Positions 20,541 to 32,566 of a stretch of 64,000 bases of DNA are shown one piece after another; position 1 is the stretch's first letter, and each line of letters starts with the position of its first letter. The DNA is taken from assembly GCF_003945595.2 (NCBI RefSeq), contig NW_024104770.1:62001-126000 (forward strand). The letters are read 5' to 3'. A program made the position numbers and the translations under genes. Under the pieces are notes generated by a model, which saw only the letters and a list, made by a program, of their open reading frames with translations, searched no databases and had not been told where the DNA came from. The DNA is from Pipra filicauda. Lineage: Eukaryota > Chordata > Aves > Passeriformes > Pipridae.

Positions 20541-22527
20541 CCCCGGGCTGTGTCCGTGCCCGTCCCGCGGCGCTGCCGGGGCGCACGCAGAGGTCGTCCG
20601 GGCCCGGTCCCACGGCGCAGCCCCCGGGCCGCTCTGCCCAAACAAACGGGAGCAGAGTGAGGCCGGACGCGTGTGCTAACGCCGGGGCGGCCGTGCCACC
20701 GCGGCGGCCGAGGGCGGCACCGACAGCGGGCACCGAGAGCCGGGCGGTGCGTCGGTGCCGGCCCGGCAGCACCGCGGTGCCGGGGCGAACTGGGATGCTG
20801 CGACTGGCGGGTTCTATTTTGGGAGCCGTCCCGGTGGCTTCTCAAGTGACAAACACGCGAGGGGGGTGGCAGACAGCCCGGTGGGGGCTGAGCGCCGTGC
20901 GGAGCCGCCGCGGGGCTGCCGGGGATCTGGCAGCGGGCACGGTGGCCCGGGTGCCATCAGGGGTGGCCACTCGCCGCTGTCCCCCCCCAGGGGTCCCCCC
21001 AGTGCCACTTCCCCCCACTCCGAGCGGAGCATCCCCGCTCCCCAGCCTGCGCTGCGGTGGGCACAGGTGGGTTTGCCGGGCCCGGGCAGCCCCCAGCCCC
21101 GCACCAGCTCCATCCCCAGCCCCGCACCGGCTCCATCCCCAGCCCCGCACCGGCTCCATCCCCAGCACCCTTCCCTGTCTCCCGGCGGCAGTGCCCGTCC
21201 CGACGAGGCGAACCGGCCGCTCACGCACCGGGAGCTGTCGGCTCCCGACGGCGATGCCTGCGCGGTGCCGGCGCCCGGAACGCGGGGTGGGTGCCCGGCC
21301 GAGCAAATCCCCCCGCCCCGCTCGGCTCCCGCTAACCTAAATAACTCGGTACGGCGGCGGGAGCATGTGCAGAGAGGAGCCCTCCCCCCCGCTCCTGAAA
21401 TATTAATGCCGAGCGCCGCGGGATGAGCCGAGCCGGGAGAGCCGGGGCGGGCGGGGGACACGCTCCCGCTCCCGCCCGGGACACTCTGCCCGTGCCACGC
21501 CGCCGGGCAGCGCTGTCCCCACCGTGTCCCCACAGCGTGACGGGACGGACAGTGAGGGCTCACGACACCCCCGGGACCCCGATCACACCGGGGGAGGTTT
21601 TGGGGCGGCGTTGGGGGCCGGGTCTGTGCGCTCCGACCGCGGGGGGGGACCCGCTCGGGAAGGTCCGGGCGGGAGATGGGGTTGGCTGTCCCCGGGACGG
21701 CGGGGGAGCACAGGGAAGGGGCCCGGCCCCATCCCGACACGCACGCGCCAGTGACACCACAACCGCACCGGTGACAATCCGTCCCGGTGACACCGCGGCC
21801 GTGCCGGTGACACTGCCGCCATGAGTCCGAGCACCGGGAGCGCGTCACGCTCGGTGGGTCACGGTGACAGCCGCCTGCCGCCCGGGACCGCCACGGCAGC
21901 ATCCCGGGAGCGTCACCCACATCAGCACCGGCGGGACGGCACCGGCGGCACCGGCACTGCCCGACCGGCGGCGGCCCGGGCCCCGCAGGAGCCCCCAGAC
22001 CGGGGATCCCCGGGTGACGCCCAGGCCCCGCTGATGCCCGGGACCGGCGGCGATGCCCGGGCCGGTGCTGCGCGGTGCCGGGACCACAGCTCCCGGCCTG
22101 CCGGTGCCGTACGGGACCGCGCCGTACCGGGGCCGCATCGTGCCGTGCCCGCGGCCCCGCGGGAGCCGCAGCCGGGCCGCAGGAACGGCCGTCGCTGAGT
22201 CAGGCCCGGCCCCGCCGCCACCGGCCCCGCGGGACCATCCGGCCCCGCCGCTCAGCCCCGGCCCCGTTCCCGGCCCGGTCGCGGCCGCTCCATCCCCGGC
22301 GGCACCGGACAGACCCCCAAAACCACTCGCGGCCGTTTCATCCCCGGAGGCCCCGCGGCCCCCCGGCCTCGCCTCTCAGGCCGTGTTCTCGGCCCGGCCC
22401 CGCCGCTCCATTCCCGGAGGCCCCGCGGCCCCCCCGGCCGGCGCCGGCGGCCGGTGCGGGGATGCGGGCGATGGCGACGGCGCTGCCCGGTCCCTCCCTG
22501 GCCCCTGGATGGTCCCGCCGCACTCAC

Positions 22528-22680
22528 CGCTCGGCCGCGGCCGCCGCCGCTCCGCTCCCCCCGTTTCGCTGCCGCCGCTCCGGGACCGGGACCGGGACCG
22601 GGCCAGGACCGCTCGGACCCACCGCGCCTGCGCCGTCCCCCCGGCGGGCGGGGCCGGCCTTTGGACCCCGCCCATGCTGC
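22528..22680 (-). promoter_or_regulatory. MAPRE3: Likely MAPRE3 noncoding first exon and CpG-island promoter
   Basis: A CpG-dense block has a strong minus-strand donor (GCG|GTGAGTGCGG, exon end at 22528), which would splice to the 5' side of the first coding exon at 18.16 kb. Mammalian MAPRE3 also has an untranslated first exon. GC boxes (GGGCGGGGCC) lie just upstream. The exact start is unknown. Confidence 0.5.
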
Positions 22681-22689
22681 CATGGCAAC

Positions 22690-23710
22690 TGACGTGACCA
22701 CGCCCTCTTCGACTAAGGCAACGGGCGTGGCCACGCCCCCTCCCCACCATGGAAACCATCGTGCCCTCCCCTCCCTGTCGCCATGGCAACGGGTCTGGCC
22801 ACGCCCCCGTCAGCCTTGTTTCCCACACAGCGCCCCCTGGCGGCGGGCGGAGCCCCCTGCACCGCCGGGGCACACCGGGACCCACCGGAACCCTCCCGGA
22901 CCCCCCGCGACCCTCCTGGACCCCCCGGAACCCCCCGGGCACTCCTGGAACCCTCTCGAACCCCCCAGGACCCCTCTGCAACCTCCCCAGGACCTCCTCG
23001 GGCTCCTCCAAAACTCCCCTCGGGACCCCCAAGCACTCCCGGGACACCGCCGGGACCACTCTAGGACTTCCCTAGAGACCCTCCGAGAGCCCCTCGTGCA
23101 GCCTTGTGACCTCTCTGGGAGCCCCCGAGCCCTCTCTGGACCTTAGAGAGCCTCAAACTATGCCGGGACAGGTGGGACCCCTCCTGTAGCCCGAGGCTCC
23201 CCCCACCTTGTGACACACCTGAGACCACAGAGCCCCCCCGACACCGCAAGCCCCCTGCATCCCCCCGTCTGTGCCTGTGCATCCGAGCAGAGGATGTACA
23301 TGTGGTGGCAGGGCCAGCCCCGTGTCCCCATAGTGTCCCCCTCTGTCACCACGTCCCCAGCTGTGTCCTCATGTCCCCACACATTCCATGCCCCCCTGTG
23401 TCCCCACATCTCCATGCATGTCCCTAGGTGTGCCCTTGTGTCCCCATATAACCCCATGTCCCCCTGTGTCCCCACGTGTGTCCCCTCTGTGTCCCCATGT
23501 CCCCACGTGTGTCCCCCCTGTGTCCCCATGTCCCCACGAATGCCCCCCCCGTCCCCTCTGTGTCCCTATGTCAGGGCTCTTTCTGCTCCCAGTACCTTCC
23601 TGGGCACCACTTGTCCCCAGAGCCACGGTCATGGGGTCCCTAATCCTGTCCCCCATCCAGATCCCCCACCCTGGATCCCCCCCGGGCCCCCCAGACCCCC
23701 AAGCAGGCAC
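22690..23710. repeat. Degenerate C-rich tandem repeats between MAPRE3 and DPYSL5
   Basis: About 22870-23150 is a run of GGAACCCCCCGG-like units. About 23320-23580 is a run of TGTGTCCCCATGTCCCCACG-like units of 10 and 20 bp. No exon is seen in this intergenic stretch. Confidence 0.6.
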
Positions 23711-23714
23711 AGGC

Positions 23715-24909
23715 CGGGCGCTGTGAACGGTCTTTAATGAGCAAACAACGGACGGCAGGTTCCTAAATTGGCCGTGTGGGACCACCCAGGGGGACACAGG
23801 ACCCCCCACCAGGCACCCACCGGCCCCCAAACACCTACAGGGACCTACAGGGGGAGGGCACAGGGTGGTGGGGGGTGGGGAGTGGGGCCAGGGCACCCCC
23901 AATAGCACCAGGGGGGACGGGAACCCCTCGGGGGGGGCCACACGCACCCGGACCCCCATCAGCACCGGGGGCAGCGCTGGGGGCTCGGTGGGCGAGAGGG
24001 GCCCCAGCACAGCCTGGAACAGGTGTCAGAGGGGTGGGGACACGTGTGCAGGTGTGCTGAGGGGTTCACCTGCGCACACGCGTGTGCAAACACGCCTGGA
24101 GCGTGAGGGGTGACACAGGCGTGTGCTGGGGACACCTCGCTGGGCCCGGGCAGGGGTGACACGGGGGGACACGCGTGTGCACGCCTGTGCCAGGGCAGCT
24201 CGCTGGCCCCGTGCTCGGGCAGGGGTGTGTGTGACACCGCTCACTGCCGGGGGGGGCACGGAGAGGGGCAGGAACGGGGGGTGCGGGGATGGGGAGGTGC
24301 AGGGCTGGGGAAGGGGGGACAGGGATAGAGGGGAGGGTGAGAGGGGGCAGGAATGGGGCTGCAGGAGTGCAGGTGAGGGTCGGGCGTGGGGGAAAGGGAT
24401 GGGAATGGGGGGCTGGGGTGTGGTGGGGGGTCAGGGATGGATGGTGGTGCAGGGATGGAGGTGGAGACAGGAGGACAGTGACGGGCACTGCGGTTAAGGG
24501 CGGTGATGGGGGTTAGGGATAGGGACTTGGTGATGGAGGACGGGCAGGAATGGGGTTCAGGGACGGTGATGGGGGTCAGGGATGGGGTCAGGCCAGGGGC
24601 AGGAAGGGGGGGGTCCCTGCGTCTCCCCTACGCTAGTGACACAAACCACTTCAGAGTATTTCCACGTGATGCACAAACAAGTCAAAAATTCACTGATCCA
24701 AACCCAACGTGCAAACAGAAAAGGGCCGGGGGGGCACCCGCTGCCCCCGGCCCTCCGCGGCCCCCGCGCACGGCCCCGCCGCCGGCACGGCCCCGCCGGC
24801 AGCACGGGGGCCAGGCAGGGCCCCCCGGCGAGGGGAGCCCCGCCCGAGCCGGGTCCGGGGGGCGCTGGGGGCGGCGCCCGGTCCTCAGTTGGGGGACAGG
24901 TCCCCGGCT
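23715..24909 (-). other. DPYSL5: DPYSL5 3' UTR with ATTAAA signal
   Basis: Runs from the DPYSL5 stop to a minus-strand ATTAAA (TTTAAT on plus at 23733-23738). The middle (24240-24600) is a G-rich, GGGGATGG-type simple sequence. Confidence 0.6.
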
Positions 24910-27900
24910 CTACCAGATGCCGCTCGACCGGCCCCCGGGGGGAGCGAGAATCCGGGCCGAGGCTCGTTTTGGAACGTGGTCATCGATCTGAGAACCTGCC
25001 GGGCACACGGACGGACGGCGGGCGTCAGGGTGGGGGCAGCGGGGGCACGGTCCTGCAGAACCCCTCAGCCCAGCACCACCGGCAGTGGGGACAGCAGGGG
25101 CTCCGTGTCCCCCCGGCACTGCAGGGACAGGGGATGCTCCGTGTCCCTCAGCACTGCGGGGACAGGGGATGCTCCGTGTCCCCCCGGCACTGCGGGGACA
25201 GGGGATGCTCCGTGTCCCTCAGCACTGCGGGGACAGGGGATGCTCCGTGCCCTCTTGCTCCCGCCCCGGCTGTGCTGGATGCAGTGGGGGGGCACCGCCC
25301 CCGCCTCGTGCAGCCCCTCCATGTGCCAGCACGGACGTTCAGCCCCCAAGTCCCATGTCCTGCCTCGGGGGGCTGGAGCAGCTCCAGTGCCACTGGAGCA
25401 TTGTCCAGGCACAGCGTGGGGAGCCGGGGCTGCCCGAGCACAGGACGCAGCTCCATCCTGCCTGGCACAGACCCCCAGACTGGCACAGACCCCCCCAGCC
25501 ACTCCCCTGACCACCCCAGACCCCCGGCCAGTGCAGCCACACAACGGACAGTGCACAGAGGGAGGGAGGGGTGAGGGCTGAGGGGCTGCAGGTCCAGGGA
25601 AGGGGGCAACTCTGCTCTGCCACGGCTCCCTGCCCGGGAGAAGGGGGGCTGCACCCTGTGGGGGGGTGTGATGGGAGTGATGGGGACACCCTGAGGTGGC
25701 AGTAGGGACACCTTGGGGAGGGGGGTGACAGGACAGCCTGGGAGAAGGATGGCAGGACACCCTGGGGTGACAGTGGGAACACCCCGGGGGGGGGCGATGG
25801 GGACGCTCGGGGGTGGCAAGTGCCCGGCCAGTGCCGGACACTGCCGGATGTGGGGCTGCCGGTGAGCCCGGGGGGGCCCGAGGCCGAGGGGGCCCAAGGC
25901 CGGGGGGCCGGGCCCCTCGCTGCGGCCCTGCTCTTACCGGAGAGGCTGAAGCTGGACTCGTGGAGGTCCCTCATGCCCCCGTGTCGCGTGGCCGGCCGGG
26001 TGGGCGTATCGGCCAGGGGCGTCCCCGTCTCTTTTTTCCCAGCATGCACAACCACGGCCACGTCCCCCAGGTACGGGGTGCGATCCACACCCCGCAGCTT
26101 CAAAGTCTGCCGGGAGCGAGAGAGAGAGCGGAGAGAGCGTCAGCACCCACCGGGGGGGGCTGCGGCCGGGGCCGGGGGGGCCCGCGGTGCCGGCGGGATG
26201 AGGGGTGCCAGGGCCCTACAGCGGGGTGCGGATCGGCCGGTCGGGGAGACGGAAAGGGCTGGGGCATGCTGGGGCTGGGGAGGGGGCTGTGGTGTGGGGA
26301 GGGGGCTGCGGCTGGGGAGGAGGTTGAGGCATGGGGAGGGGGCTGCGGCTGGGGAGGGGGCACTCGGCGGGGTGCTGGGCAGGCTGAGGGGCTCCTGGTG
26401 CAGAGCAGCAGGACCGGGGGCTGGGGGAGGTGGGTGACCCTGGCAGAGCAGCCCCTCGCCTGTCCCCCCAGCAATGCCAAGCCATGCCAAGCCAAGCCAT
26501 GCCACGCCAAGCCAAGCCCATGCGATACTCTGTGCCCTCCCCGCAGCCACACAGCTCCAGCCAGGCACTCCGGTGCTGGCCACCAGCTCCTTGTGACAGC
26601 GCCAGGTCCCCCCTCACAGCACCAGCACCGCCCCAGTCCCCCAGCACAGCCCCTACAGCCACGGCTCTGGGGCACAGGGTGGGCCCTGGTGCTGGGGGCT
26701 GCCAGATCTCCCGGGTGTCACGGCCGGGCAGCCCCGGCCAGGCGTGTCTGGTGCACGTGGTGCCACCGTGAGCCGTGGGGCTGCCTTGGGGGCACTCGGC
26801 AAAGGGCAGAGAGCCGGGACAGAGGGCTGGGGGGCCCTGACATTCAGCCTTGGGATGACCACGAGCCACACATGTGTTGGGACAACTGTCCCCTTGCAGT
26901 GCCAACATGCCAGCAAGGACCCAGGGAAGGGTCCTCCATCGCACACCCCCTGAGCCAGGCACGCTGTGCTCTTGTCACCTGCCCCAGCGTGGCACGGCAC
27001 TGTGGTGGCACAGACCCTTCTTCCACACTGCTGGGACCACTGTGGCCACCGGCCCCTTGTCCCATCCAGCACCCCGTGTGGTGCAGCCCTGCCCCACACT
27101 GTGGCACCACTCTGGCACCGCTCTGGCACTGCTCTGCCCCGACTCCCCCGTACCTTCTCCCGCTGCACCAGCTTCTTGTAGGCGACGTCCGGGAAGGAGC
27201 GGAGGGGGCAGAACTTGCCGGTGCCCTCGGCACACATGAACACGCCGTTCTCGTAGACCACGCGCCCGCGGCTGATGGTGACCAGGGGCACCCCGTGGCA
27301 CCGCATGTTCTCGTACAGGTTGATGTCCCCACCCTGCACCTGGGTGCTGGCCGAGATGGTCCTGGGCGGGGGGATGGCACGGTGACGGGAGCTGGTGGCA
27401 CGGGGAGCCCCTCCCCAGCCCCCTGCCATGGGCTGCACCTACTTGGTGGCCTCGGGGTCCCAGACCACGACGTCGGCGTCGGCCCCGGGGATGATCCGGC
27501 CCTTGCGGGGGTACAGGTTGTGGATCTTGGCGGCGTTGGAGCTGGTCACGGCCACGAAGCGGTTCTCATCCATCTTACCCCCCACCTGACACAGGAGGGG
27601 GGGTGAGGACGTGCTAAGCTGTGTCCCATCCTATCCCTACAAGCCCCCACGGCACCCTAGAGGTGCTGCTGGGGCTGGGACCCTCGCCAGGACCCACTGG
27701 GGTGGCACTGGGGAGCACCTCAGCCACCAGCAAACACCCCACGGGACGTCCCACCCCAGCAGAGCCCCCCGGGCCAGCCCCGTGCCAGGGCCTGGCAGTG
27801 CCGTACCACGCCGCGCTCCCAGATGATGTTCATGCGGTCCTGCACCCCGCTGACACCGTGGGGGATCTTGGTGAAGTCCTCCTTGCCCATGGCCTTCTGC

Positions 27901-30900
27901 TTGGTGCTGAAGGGCCGGTGGTCCGAGGCCACGATGTTCAGCGTGTCGCTGCGGGGGGACAGGGCAGGGTGGGGGACGGCACCCCTGGGGCTGCTCGGGG
28001 CGCCCAGGGAGCCCAGAGCCCAGGGAATGGGGCACCTACACCACGGGGTGCCTGGAGACCTGGGCACCTGAGGGGCAGGGTGCCCAGGGAATGGGGTACC
28101 CATGCAGGGAGTGCCCGGGGGGCAGGGTGCCCAGGGAATGGGGCATCTGTGCACGAGGATCCCCAAAGGAATGGGACACCCGTGCAAATGGGGTCCCCAG
28201 GGAGCTCAGTGCCCAGGGAATGAGGTATCCAGGAAATGGGGCACTCATGCCATGGGGTGCCTGGAGAGCAAGGTGTCCAGGGAATGGGGCACCCAGGGAG
28301 TGGGGACCCTGGGGAGTGGGATATCTGGGGAGTGAGGTGCCCAGGAAGCTCAGTGCCTGGGGAGGAGGGTGCCCAGGGTGGGGCCCGGGAGGGGCACCCA
28401 CACCCCAGGAGCTCAGCGAGTGCTTGGGAAGTGCAGCACCCACAGAGCACGTCCCCAGGGGCACACAGGTCCAGGGAGGGAGGCAGAGAGGGCTCGGTGC
28501 CCGGGACACGGGGTGCCCGAAGGATGGGGTGCCTGGAGGGCACAGCACCAAGGGAGCAGGGCAATGGGGCGATGGCACAGCCAGGCAGCCTGGCACCCGG
28601 GAGCAGGACACTGGGGGGTGTGCCGGACACCAGAAAGCCACCACGAAGCGTGGCTGGTGGGGGGGGCAGAGTCTGGCAGTGTCTGGGTGGGGCCTCACTT
28701 GGCGAGCAGGCTCATGAGGTAGGCGGAGGTGTTGGTGTCGAGGCGCAGCGGCGGCACGGTGACGTAGGCGGCGGCGTGGAACCAGTCCTGGTGGTAGTAG
28801 TGCAGCCCGGTGAGCGTGGCGTGCGCCGTGGTCGTCTCCGCGTACACCACCTTCCCTGCCGGGGCGGAGGCACAGGCGTGTGCGAGGGCACGTGTGCGAG
28901 GGCACGTGTGTGTGTGCACTGGCCATGCCCAGACCCCCATGCACCCGTCAGGCCACGAGCCCTGTGACCATGTGTGTGCTCACTTGTGTGTCCCAGGGGT
29001 GCTCACACGTGTGTCCACGTGTGTACTCACGCGTGTGTCCCGGGGGTGCTCACGTGTGTGTCCCGGGGTGCTCACACCTGTGTCCCAGGGGTGCTCACAC
29101 CTGTGTCCCGGGGTGCTCACACCTGTGTCCCGTGGGTGCTCACACCTGTGTGTCCACGTGTGTACTCACGTGTGTGTCCTGAGTGTGCTCACACATGTGT
29201 GTCCACGTGTGTACTCATGTGTGTGTCCCATGGGTGCTCACACACGTGTGTCCACGTGTGTACTCACGTGTGTGTCCCATGGGTGCTCACACACGTGTGT
29301 CCACGTGTGTACTCACGTGTGTGTCCTGAGGGTGCTCACACATGTGTGTCCACGTGTGTACTCACGTGTGTGTCCTGAGGGTGCTCACATGTGTGTCCCC
29401 TGGGTGCCCGGTGGCTGCGGTTCCAGGTGTGGAACACACCTGTGCGAGGGCACGGCCCCACAGGCACACACGTGTTCCCGTGCCCACGTGTCTGTTCCCT
29501 CCCGTGTCTCCGGGTGCCCGTGTGTCTCTGCGTGTCCACAGCTCTACCATCCACGTCCACGTTCCTCCAAGCCCCCAACCTCCCCGGTGCCCACACGTGT
29601 CCCGTGTCTGTGGGTGTTTCTGTGCCCGCACAGGTGCTCCTTGCCCACACGGTCTCCGCCCGTGTCCCCTACCTTGCATCTTGGCAGCAGCGATGACGTC
29701 CCCTGCAGACATGCTGGAGACGTTCACCAGGTACACCGGGCAGTGGGTCTGTGGAGAGCGGGTCAGTGGCACCGTCCCTGTGGCACCCTGGCTCCATGGG
29801 GACCCCCCCACGGAACTGAGATGCCCACTCTCAGCCCACCCCACGCTCAGGACCACTCACCCTGTTGGCGATGGTGATGACACGGTGCGTGGCCTCGGCT
29901 TCCAGCTGCGGAGAGAGCCAGCAGTGACACGTGTGGCATGGCACAGTGGCACCCAAGGGTGGGTGGGGGACACAGTGATGGGTGGGATGTCCCAGAGCGT
30001 CCCAGCCATGACCCGTGCCACCGCCGCGGTGACGCGGTGACACCAGACATCACCCACCTCTTCGGGCCGGCTGATCTCAATGCCCTCCGGTCCCGTGATG
30101 CCCAGATCCAGCGCTTCCTTGGCTCCCTGAGGGATTTGGGGGGTCAGGGTGGGGGTTCTGCTGCCCCAGGCTGGGGGCCTATCGCACCCCCCGTCCCCCT
30201 GCGCTCACCTCAGCCACCAGCTCTCCGTTCTCGGCGTGGACGCGGGCGATGGCGCCGAAGTCGCGGCAGGCGCGCAGGACCTGGTAGAGCTCGCTGTCCC
30301 GCAGCATGTACAGGTCCTTGTAGGTCATGAACATCTGGAAGGAGTTCACCCCCTTCTCCCGCACCAGCGTCTCCATCTCTGCCTTCACCTGTGCCGGGAT
30401 GGGGAGTTCAGTGTGGACCCGCTCCCCACGCGCCACGAGGGGCCCCATCGCAGGGCAGGGACAGGCACACCCCCCGGGGACACGGGATGGGGGATTTGTG
30501 GGTGATTTGGGGAGCGACAGCTGCTGAGGGGCGTGGAGGGGATTTTCTCACACCCCGGGGGGCACTCGCTCCATCCCTCCACTCCCTGCTCTGTCTGGGG
30601 GGGTCAGGGCCGGGGTCTCCCCACGGCACAGCCAGGAGCCAGGTCTGATCCCCCTCTGGCAGCTTTGGGGGGATTGCAGGGGCTGAGCGTGCTGTGGGAC
30701 GTGGTCCAGGCACCAAGCCCCCGCCGCCATCCCCATGGGGGTCATGCTGCAGGCTGGGGTCCCCCCAGACCGGGACCACCATCCCTGGGCACCCTGGTCC
30801 TCCCTTTGGAGTAGCACCACCTTCCCTACACGGCGAGGGGCTCAGCCTCGCAGGGACCGACCCCCTGCCCCAGGGGAACCCCTGAGCCCCTGCCCTGCTG

Positions 30901-32562
30901 AGCCCGGCTCAGGGCAGCTCAAAAGGCAGCCTGGGGGCTCAGCCCACCTCCCAGGCAGCTAATGGGATCAACGGGGCTGGGAATTAGTCCCAGCAGCTGC
31001 TCCCGGGCTCCCGGAGCCGTGCCGGACTCACCTTGGGCGCCCACCAGGTGATGCCCATGTGCAGGGCGTAGTCACAGCACACCTTGGGGTCGGCCAGGCT
31101 GCGGCACTTCTCGTAGGCGTCCAGCAGCGACGTCTCCTTGTCGGGCAGGACGTGGCCGATGATCATTGTCGTGCCCCCCACCAGCGCTGCCTGCGGGGCA
31201 CAGGGACCGCGGTGGGGGGGCAGGATTCACCCCCCCGCTGCCGGCACCGATCCTGCCTGGCCATGAGCCAGGGGAGCCCTCAGATGCCAGGCTGGGGTGG
31301 CCACAATTGAGAATGGCATTGCCCACAGGCAGGGAACACATTTGGGTGGCCACATTTGGGAACGGCATTGCCCACAGGCAGGGAACACATTTGGGTGGCC
31401 ACATTTGGGAACGGCATTGCCCACAGGTAGGTGGGGGCCCTGGGTGCAGGCAGGGCCCCTCCACGTGTCCTTGGCCCTGCCTGCAGCTGCCCATTTGCAG
31501 CAGCACATCTGGGCACACAGCACATCTGGAGAGCCCCATCCTGTCACCGCTGGGGCACCCACTGTCCCAGCTGCACAACCCGCTGGATTTGGGGGGCCCA
31601 GCAGCCCCCGGCACAGAGCCCTGTGTGGGGTGGGGCCGCAGGGAGCCCCCCCTCTGCAGCGTGGGCGGCAGGGCAGGCGCTGTGGCACCGCCGGTGTCCC
31701 CGGCTCACCCAGCCCCGCTAATCCCCAAAGCTCCTTTGCCCATCGCCCTCACGGGAGGTGCCGGCGCGGTGCCACGAGGCGGGTGATGGCGATGGGAAGC
31801 AGGCCTGGCATGGGGTGCCTGTGGGCACTGCACTGTCCCCTGTCCCCCAGGGACTCCATCACTGAGCCCCCTGCCCAGGGACACCGGACACCCTGGGGAC
31901 AGGCACGGCCAGCGCCGGCCTGGCACAATGGCTGCTCTGTGCAGGCACTGGGGACAGCGGGACAAGCTGCAGGGACAATCCTGTGCTGGCCCCTCGACAC
32001 CCCCAGGCAGCGGCACCCGGTACATGGTGCCACCAACCCAGGGAGGGCAGAGGGTCCCCGAGCTGGCACAGGGTGCCACGGCTCCAGAGTGGGAGGAGAG
32101 CGCTCACAGGAAGGGGACATGATGGATGGGGACATGGGGACAGGCGGTGCCACACCACAGCACTGCTCTGGAGCTGACGCTGCCGGGGATGCCCGCGCTG
32201 CTGGGGCAGAGAGCTGCACCCCACCACACCACCAGTGCCCCGGGGAGCCCCCCCAGAGCGGGGGGCAGACCACCACAGCAGGGGCTCAGGGTGAGGGGTA
32301 CCTTGGTGCCGTGGTAGAAGTCATCGACACAGGTGGCATTCATGAAGGTCTGGTGGAAGTGGGTGCTGGTGTCGATGCCGCCCGGGATGACGAGCTTGCC
32401 GGTGGCGTCGATGACCTTGGCACCGCCGGGGATCATCAGCTCGCGCCCCACTTGCTGGATGATGCCGTTCTCGATGTAGACGTCGGCCTCGAGCGTGCAG
32501 TCGTCGTTCACCACCTTCCCCCCCTTGATGAGGATCCGCATGGTGGCCGCGTTGGCCATCAT
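24910..32562 (-). CDS. DPYSL5: DPYSL5 (CRMP5), 12 coding exons, 564 aa
   Basis: Collapsin response mediator protein 5, a dihydropyrimidinase-like cytosolic protein that acts on tubulin and actin in growth cones. Coding exons (minus): 32562-32302, 31190-31032, 30388-30209, 30126-30058, 29905-29861, 29748-29673, 28855-28699, 27948-27807, 27585-27443, 27361-27154, 26106-25938, 24995-24910 (TAG at 24912-24910). Length equals the human protein. Landmarks: [105 protein letters not shown] and the C-terminal [11 protein letters not shown]. The metal-site HxH of true dihydropyrimidinases is replaced ([11 protein letters not shown]), so no hydrolase activity is expected. The start is a double ATG (MMAN), where mammals have MLAN; the exon acceptor lies only 4 nt upstream (CACAG|CACC). 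Confidence 0.97.
25119..25250. repeat. 35-36-bp minisatellite upstream of DPYSL5 exon 12
   Basis: Four copies of a GCACTGCGGGGACAGGGGAT-led unit in DPYSL5 intron 11. Confidence 0.8.
28075..28410. repeat. Degenerate GGGAATGGGGCACC repeat in DPYSL5 intron 7
   Basis: Irregular units of about 25-45 bp built on CCAGGGAATGGGGCACCC. They open long frames on both strands that are not genes. Confidence 0.65.
28975..29400. repeat. GTGCTCACACGTGTGTCC minisatellite in DPYSL5 intron 6
   Basis: Higher-order tandem repeat with 18-bp subunits (GTGCTCACACCTGTGTCC) and longer units of about 50 bp (adding ACGTGTGTACTCACGTGTGT). Strongly alternating purine-pyrimidine. Confidence 0.85.
31296..31432. repeat. 49-bp repeat, about three copies, in DPYSL5 intron 1b
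   Basis: Near-perfect units containing GGAACGGCATTGCCCACAGG and GGGAACACATTTGGGTGGCC between coding exons 1 and 2. Confidence 0.85.
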
Positions 32563-32566
32563 GGTG

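Larger units (their letters stand above)
18161..22527 (-). other. MAPRE3: Inferred MAPRE3 intron 1
   Basis: There is no coding homology here. The sequence is mostly GC-rich with C-runs. Three TGAGTCA-type sites and several short AT-rich TAAT-containing islands stand out and are listed separately. A tandem CCAGCCCCGCACCGGCTCCA-type repeat (about 23 bp, three copies) lies at 21095-21170. Confidence 0.5.

Noticed and set aside
25813..27606. 597-codon plus-strand open frame
   Set aside because: Antisense shadow of DPYSL5 exons 9-11. The DPYSL5 exons on the minus strand explain the region fully.
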